Assembly: GCA_963664585.2 (NCBI GenBank)
Contig: CAXXEO010000016.1
Coordinates: 1 to 64,000 of the forward strand
Source of the DNA: G963664585 sp963664585
GTDB lineage: Bacteria; Bacillota; Clostridia; Oscillospirales; Ruminococcaceae
Length of the DNA: 64,000 bases
Reading direction: 5' to 3'
Shown one piece after another: positions 60,686 through 64,000 of this stretch. The notes below the pieces were generated by a model. The model made no database searches, had not been told where the DNA came from, and saw nothing but the letters and a program-made list of their open reading frames with translations. The translations under genes were made by a program, and so were the position numbers. How positions within the stretch are numbered: the stretch's first letter is position 1; each line of letters starts with the position of its first letter.

Positions 60686-61684
60686 TTATTCGATGTCAAA
60701 TTTCTCACGAGAAAGATCCAACTTCACCTTTGTACCTTTTCCCACAGATGAAGTAATTATGACGGAATTTCCCAGCAAAGTAAGTGCCTGCTTGCAAAGG
60801 CTAAGTCCAATACCGGTGGAACGCTTGTCCAGTCTGCCATTATAGCCGGTATAACCCCACTCAAACACACGAGGCAGATCTTCCGGTTGGATTCCAATAC
60901 CGGTATCTTCGATCACCAGTATGGCCTGTTCATTTTTCGCAAGGTAGATGGAAACCTTTCCCTCTTGCGTATACTTTACCGCATTGGTCAACAGCTGCTC
61001 AAGCACAAACACCAGCCACTTTTCGTCGGTAAGGATATGGCAATTCATTGGCTCGATATCAATTCCAATTTTCTTATGAATAAAGAGGGTGGAAACCTTT
61101 TTAACAGCCTGTTTGACCAGTGCATCCAGAGCATATTCCTCAAACACCACATCATGGGAAGACATGCCCAGTCGCTGGTATTGCAGAACCATATCCACAT
61201 ATTGCTCCGTTTTGAAGAGTTCCTGGTCTAGTGCTTTGCAATTTAAAGTATCTTCCTGCAATAGGAGACGCATGGCAGCAATGGGGTTTTTGATTTGATG
61301 TGACCAGAGGGTGTAATAGCGTGTGGCGTTGGCAGCATCCTGACGTGCCTTTTCCTCGGTCTGCAAGCATCTTGTTTCCAATATCTGCATTATTTCCAAA
61401 TAACCTTGTTCCGGCAATTCGTTGCAATCGGGCAGTTCTCCCAAGTGAAAGGCGGCTTGCTTTTTTAGCAGTTGCAGCTGTTTAATCGTTTTATAATATC
61501 TGCAAAAATCCATAGTACCAAAGCTGAGTATAACGGCAAGCATGATGAAGGATGCATAAAGTGCGGGACCCCAGAGCAAGCCATACAGGCCATAAATCAC
61601 AAACATAGTCACGATCAGAAAGACAATCAGTATCATTATTTTCTGCCTGCTTTTTAAATAAGTAAAAAAAATCATGTTACTCAT
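60686..61684 (-). CDS. bceS: BceS-type intramembrane-sensing histidine kinase
   Basis: 332 residues. Two closely spaced helices (KIMILIVFLIVTMFVIYGL, GPALYASFIMLAVILSFG) with almost no extracytoplasmic loop, the mark of intramembrane-sensing kinases. The DHp box has His129 (WSHQIKNPIAAMR); the N-box LLTNAVKYTQ, G1 VIEDTGIGIQ and G2 RSTGIGLSLC complete the ATPase domain. It lacks its own sensor and relies on BceAB for stimulus. The gene lies 3 bp after bceR. Confidence 0.9.
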   Translation of the reverse strand: MSNMIFFTYLKSRQKIMILIVFLIVTMFVIYGLYGLLWGPALYASFIMLAVILSFGTMDFCRYYKTIKQLQLLKKQAAFHLGELPDCNELPEQGYLEIMQILETRCLQTEEKARQDAANATRYYTLWSHQIKNPIAAMRLLLQEDTLNCKALDQELFKTEQYVDMVLQYQRLGMSSHDVVFEEYALDALVKQAVKKVSTLFIHKKIGIDIEPMNCHILTDEKWLVFVLEQLLTNAVKYTQEGKVSIYLAKNEQAILVIEDTGIGIQPEDLPRVFEWGYTGYNGRLDKRSTGIGLSLCKQALTLLGNSVIITSSVGKGTKVKLDLSREKFDIE

Positions 61685-61687
61685 ACG

Positions 61688-62362
61688 CTATGCCTCCACC
61701 AGATAGCCAATGCCTTTTTTGGTGACGATAAAATCGATTAGTCCGATACTCTCAAGCTTTTTGCGAAGGCGGGTAATATTGACGGTGAGCGTGTTGTCGT
61801 CTATAAAACTTTCAGTTTCCCACAGCTTTTTGATGATGTCATCGCGCGTGACGATATTGCCCTTCGCCTCCATGAGAAGCTGTGTGATTTTAAATTCGTT
61901 TTTAGTCAGTTCCAGACGCCGATTGCAGTACAGTATGGTCGAATCTCCTAAATTGAGGGTGACTCCTCCCAGATTTACCACATTCATATCCGCGCCGAAG
62001 GAATAGGTGCGGCGCAGAATCGCCTGAATCTTCGCGGTTACAACTTCCAAATTAAACGGCTTTGCTACAAAATCATCCGCACCAAGATTGATTGCCATCA
62101 CCAAATTCATATCATCGCTTGCCGATGAAAGAAAGATGATTGGCTTCTGACTGACCTTGCGGATCTCCATGCACCAGTGGTAACCGTTGAAAAAAGGAAG
62201 TGAAATATCAAGGAATACAAGATGTGGCTCATAAGCTTCAAACTGCTCCAGCACGCTGCCAAAGTCGGTTACAGTCTGGACAAGATACCCCCATTTTGTT
62301 AGTTGCCGTTCCAGCACTTCAGATATGGTGAGGTCATCCTCTATGACCAATATTTTGTACAT
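61688..62362 (-). CDS. bceR: BceR-type OmpR-family response regulator
   Basis: 224 residues, GGAGGGGGTATAA before ATG 62362. Receiver with Asp9, Asp10, phosphorylated Asp52 (LVFLDISLP) and Lys101 (VAKPF). The C-terminal winged helix (LELTKNEFKITQLLMEAKGN, TVNITRLRKKLESIGL) binds direct or inverted repeats at target promoters. Predicted target: the palindrome at 60583-60600 before bceAB. Confidence 0.92.
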   Translation of the reverse strand: MYKILVIEDDLTISEVLERQLTKWGYLVQTVTDFGSVLEQFEAYEPHLVFLDISLPFFNGYHWCMEIRKVSQKPIIFLSSASDDMNLVMAINLGADDFVAKPFNLEVVTAKIQAILRRTYSFGADMNVVNLGGVTLNLGDSTILYCNRRLELTKNEFKITQLLMEAKGNIVTRDDIIKKLWETESFIDDNTLTVNITRLRKKLESIGLIDFIVTKKGIGYLVEA

Positions 62363-62457
62363 TTATACCCCCTCCTTTCTCCATACAAATTATAACATTA
62401 GAGGTGATTATATAAAAGCTCCCACTGCTTTTTTTATCTGATAATCTGTATTTGATT

Positions 62458-62556
62458 TATAGTTGTTAACTTGAAAACAAGCTTGTGATTTCTTCCCCCG
62501 CCGAAGGCGGGGGAAGAAAATGACGTTTTATACTTGTCAATTCTGAAGTATGGCTA
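62458..62556 (+). repeat. family A MITE-like repeat, copy 10 (degenerate right end)
   Basis: TATAGTTG lacks ATT before TTAACTTGAAAAC. The central hairpin CCCCCGCC-GAA-GGCGGGGG is intact, but the right end (TACTTGTCAATTCTGAAGTATGGC) is badly diverged. It lies between the divergent bceR and DUF4830 genes. Confidence 0.8.
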
Positions 62557-62757
62557 TCTCCGTCGACGTATCCTGTCTCTGTTTCCTATTGAAGTCTGGA
62601 AAAATAGAGATAAACCTTTTGAATTTCGCATGTCACGTATATAAGAAGGCTGAAAGGGCGCTCTTTGGCTAAAAAAGAAGAGGAAAGGTCTCAGAACCGC
62701 TTACCATGTGCATTTACATTGTTAAATGGGAATATATATAGCATCGAGGTGGTAAAG

Positions 62758-63246
62758 ATGATGATGATGTCCTTTCGACTGAACTTGAAAAATGTAGCCC
62801 TTATACTGGTAGCTGTGCTCACAATTGCAGTGCTGTTGGCCGGCCTTCGCTGGGCCATAGGGGAACTATGGCTTACCGATGCGGTTTCGGCTAGGGTGAC
62901 CAAACAGGCTGCCGGAGCCACCGAGGAGGAAAGGGTACATTTCATGACGGCATATGGCTGGGAAGTGGAAAAGCCCGCGGCGGAGATGGCAGAGGTGCTC
63001 ATCCCTTCTGAGTTTGATGAGGTATACCGGGCCTATAATGCCCTTCAGAAAAAACAGGGATATGATCTGCAGAAATATAGCGGTAAGCGCTGCATGAGAT
63101 ATACCTATATTGTCAAAAACTATCCAACAGGCGAGAAAAATGTGAGAATAAATCTTCTTATCTGCTCGGGCAAAATCATCGGCGGAGATGTAATGAGCGT
63201 TCGACTGGATGGCTTCATGCACGGATTCACCGTTCCCAAGTCTTGA
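62758..63246 (+). CDS. DUF4830-domain membrane-anchored protein
   Basis: 162 residues from ATG 62758 (GAGGTGG upstream); the longer in-frame start at 62665 has no ribosome site. One N-terminal helix (NVALILVAVLTIAVLLAGL) is followed by an extracellular DUF4830-like domain: ERVHFMTAYGWEVEKPAAEM, then FDEVYRAYNALQKKQGYDLQ, YSGKRCMRYTYIVKNYP and IIGGDVMSVRLDGFMHGF. Small proteins of this kind are common in Clostridia; function unknown. It lies just before the pseudouridine synthase. Confidence 0.8.
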   Translation: MMMMSFRLNLKNVALILVAVLTIAVLLAGLRWAIGELWLTDAVSARVTKQAAGATEEERVHFMTAYGWEVEKPAAEMAEVLIPSEFDEVYRAYNALQKKQGYDLQKYSGKRCMRYTYIVKNYPTGEKNVRINLLICSGKIIGGDVMSVRLDGFMHGFTVPKS

Positions 63247-63324
63247 GAAGGCAGAGTGAGCATGCTATACTGTCAATAACGTACATAGCTGGCTATTGTA
63301 ACAAATCAAGAAGAAAATAAAACT

Positions 63325-63355
63325 CTATCTGCCCCACCTACGGTGGGGCAGATAG
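63325..63355. repeat. perfect 14-bp hairpin between DUF4830 gene and rsuA
   Basis: CTATCTGCCCCACC pairs with GGTGGGGCAGATAG around TAC. The flank ACCCATTACTATAGAT resembles the family B flank at 48346. It may act as a terminator or be a mobile hairpin. Confidence 0.7.
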
Positions 63356-63401
63356 AAATAGACCCATTACTATAGATCAGTCAGCGGAAGGGATGTTGAA
63401 T

Positions 63402-64000
63402 ATGACGTTTTTTCGTTTGGACAAAATACTGTCATCCCAGCTTCAAATATCGCGTAAAGAGGCCGGAAAGTTAATTAAAGATGGGGCCGTATGCGTCAAC
63501 GGCACGGTTATACTGCGCCCAGAAAACAGTATTGATCCATCCTCATCCGAGATAACCGTTTCCGGCAGGAGGATCACTTATCAGAAATACATCTATTTGC
63601 TATTAAATAAACCCCTGGGATACGTTTGCTCTACCGAAGACCCGGGCTGTCCCACCGTTCTGGAGCTTGTACCTAAAGAGCTTTACCGTGATGGGATTTT
63701 CCCCGCGGGGCGGTTGGACAAGTATACAGAGGGGATGGTACTTCTTACGGATGATGGAAACTTTGCTCACAGGATTCTTACTCCCAAACGACATGTGGAC
63801 AAAAGGTATTACGTCAAACTGGACAAGCCAGTGGTAAATGCGGACTTAACATTGCTATTCGAGCAAGGGATGGCGATCGATGGAGGCGAGGTCTGCCTGC
63901 CCTCCAAGCTTGAGGCTATATCGCCCTTTGAGGCTATGGTCACTATACACCAGGGGATGTACCATCAGATTCGTCGCATGTTCGGCCAAACAGGTGCAAA
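63402..64000 (+). CDS. rsuA: 16S rRNA pseudouridine synthase (RsuA family), C-terminus beyond window
   Basis: At least 199 residues from ATG 63402 (GGAAGGGA upstream); the frame is open at the window end. N-terminal S4 RNA-binding domain (FRLDKILSSQLQISRKEAGK, LIKDGAVCVNGTVI), then the catalytic domain: YLLLNKPLGYVCSTED and FPAGRLDKYTEGMVLLTDDG with the catalytic Asp in RLD, later MYHQIRRMFG. It isomerises a uridine in 16S rRNA (U516 type). Assigned by motif order; the exact target is inferred. Confidence 0.88.
   Translation, partial: MTFFRLDKILSSQLQISRKEAGKLIKDGAVCVNGTVILRPENSIDPSSSEITVSGRRITYQKYIYLLLNKPLGYVCSTEDPGCPTVLELVPKELYRDGIFPAGRLDKYTEGMVLLTDDGNFAHRILTPKRHVDKRYYVKLDKPVVNADLTLLFEQGMAIDGGEVCLPSKLEAISPFEAMVTIHQGMYHQIRRMFGQTGA

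Noticed and set aside
19831..62556. Family A repeats as riboswitch or CRISPR
   Set aside because: They occur in both orientations and all gene contexts, with mobile-element-like ends, and are far apart.

Overview
The window looks like a chromosome segment of a spore-forming, low-to-mid GC Gram-positive bacterium, most likely a Clostridia (Oscillospiraceae-like) member. The evidence is a gerABC-type germinant receptor operon, a spore photoproduct lyase, strong purine-rich Shine-Dalgarno sites, Rho-independent terminators, a BceRS-BceAB module, and small protein families typical of Clostridia (CD1375/XkdX-like, DUF4830, DUF4080 radical SAM). Genus is not determinable from the sequence alone.

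Layout. 1-1568: a frameshifted Nramp manganese transporter (mntH) and its DtxR/MntR regulator. 2030-12600: a contractile-tail cluster in PBSX/diffocin order (connector, head-tail joining, tail terminator, sheath, tube, chaperone with an apparent -1 frameshift, very short chimeric tape measure, LysM, hub, DUF2577, DUF2634, baseplate J, XkdU, propeller-type fibre, two small late proteins). No terminase, portal, capsid, integrase or lysis gene is in view, and three genes carry frameshifts. It is a headless tailocin-like locus or a decaying prophage. 12872-19806: a dipeptide/oligopeptide ABC operon followed by a 5'-truncated M20 amidohydrolase. 20040-25628: a MarR regulator with a large palindromic operator, then (minus strand) iclR, a glyoxylate carboligase-like ThDP enzyme, a TIM-barrel isomerase and a hydroxypyruvate/glycerate reductase. 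Together these could form a glyoxylate-to-glycerate pathway. 27081-31159: the ger operon. 31632-43518: a B12-binding radical SAM protein, an Fe-S flavoprotein, two membrane proteins of unknown function, a large HTH regulator, a NYN/LOTUS protein, splB, a lysine-rich small protein and a large flotillin-like protein. 43929-47710: pentapeptide-repeat protein, small proteins, a deleted carD remnant, a MATE exporter. 47928-48138: two tRNA-Ser genes. 48605-57493: MFS transporter, 8-oxoguanine glycosylase, a triple 115-bp tandem repeat, rlmB, a P-type-ATPase-like protein lacking the catalytic motifs, and a second EF-G-like GTPase. 57738-62362: bceB-bceA-bceS-bceR on the minus strand with a recognisable BceR-type operator. 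62758-end: a DUF4830 protein and the start of an RsuA-type pseudouridine synthase.

Mobile and repeat structure. Ten copies of a roughly 106-bp MITE-like palindromic repeat (family A) lie between genes over 19.8-62.6 kb. Two identical-length (1053 bp) IS30-family elements are each inserted at the same position of the terminal inverted repeat of a family A copy, with 4-bp target duplications (AATT, GATT). One family A copy supplies the last codons and stop of bceB. Further GC-rich hairpins share the family A core loop but have different outer stems that still pair perfectly.

The strongest candidates for something undescribed are the chimeric short tape-measure protein in the headless tail cluster, the motif-less P-type ATPase homologue next to rlmB, and the IS30/MITE target relationship. 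Several frameshifts and non-AUG starts mean assembly errors must be excluded first.
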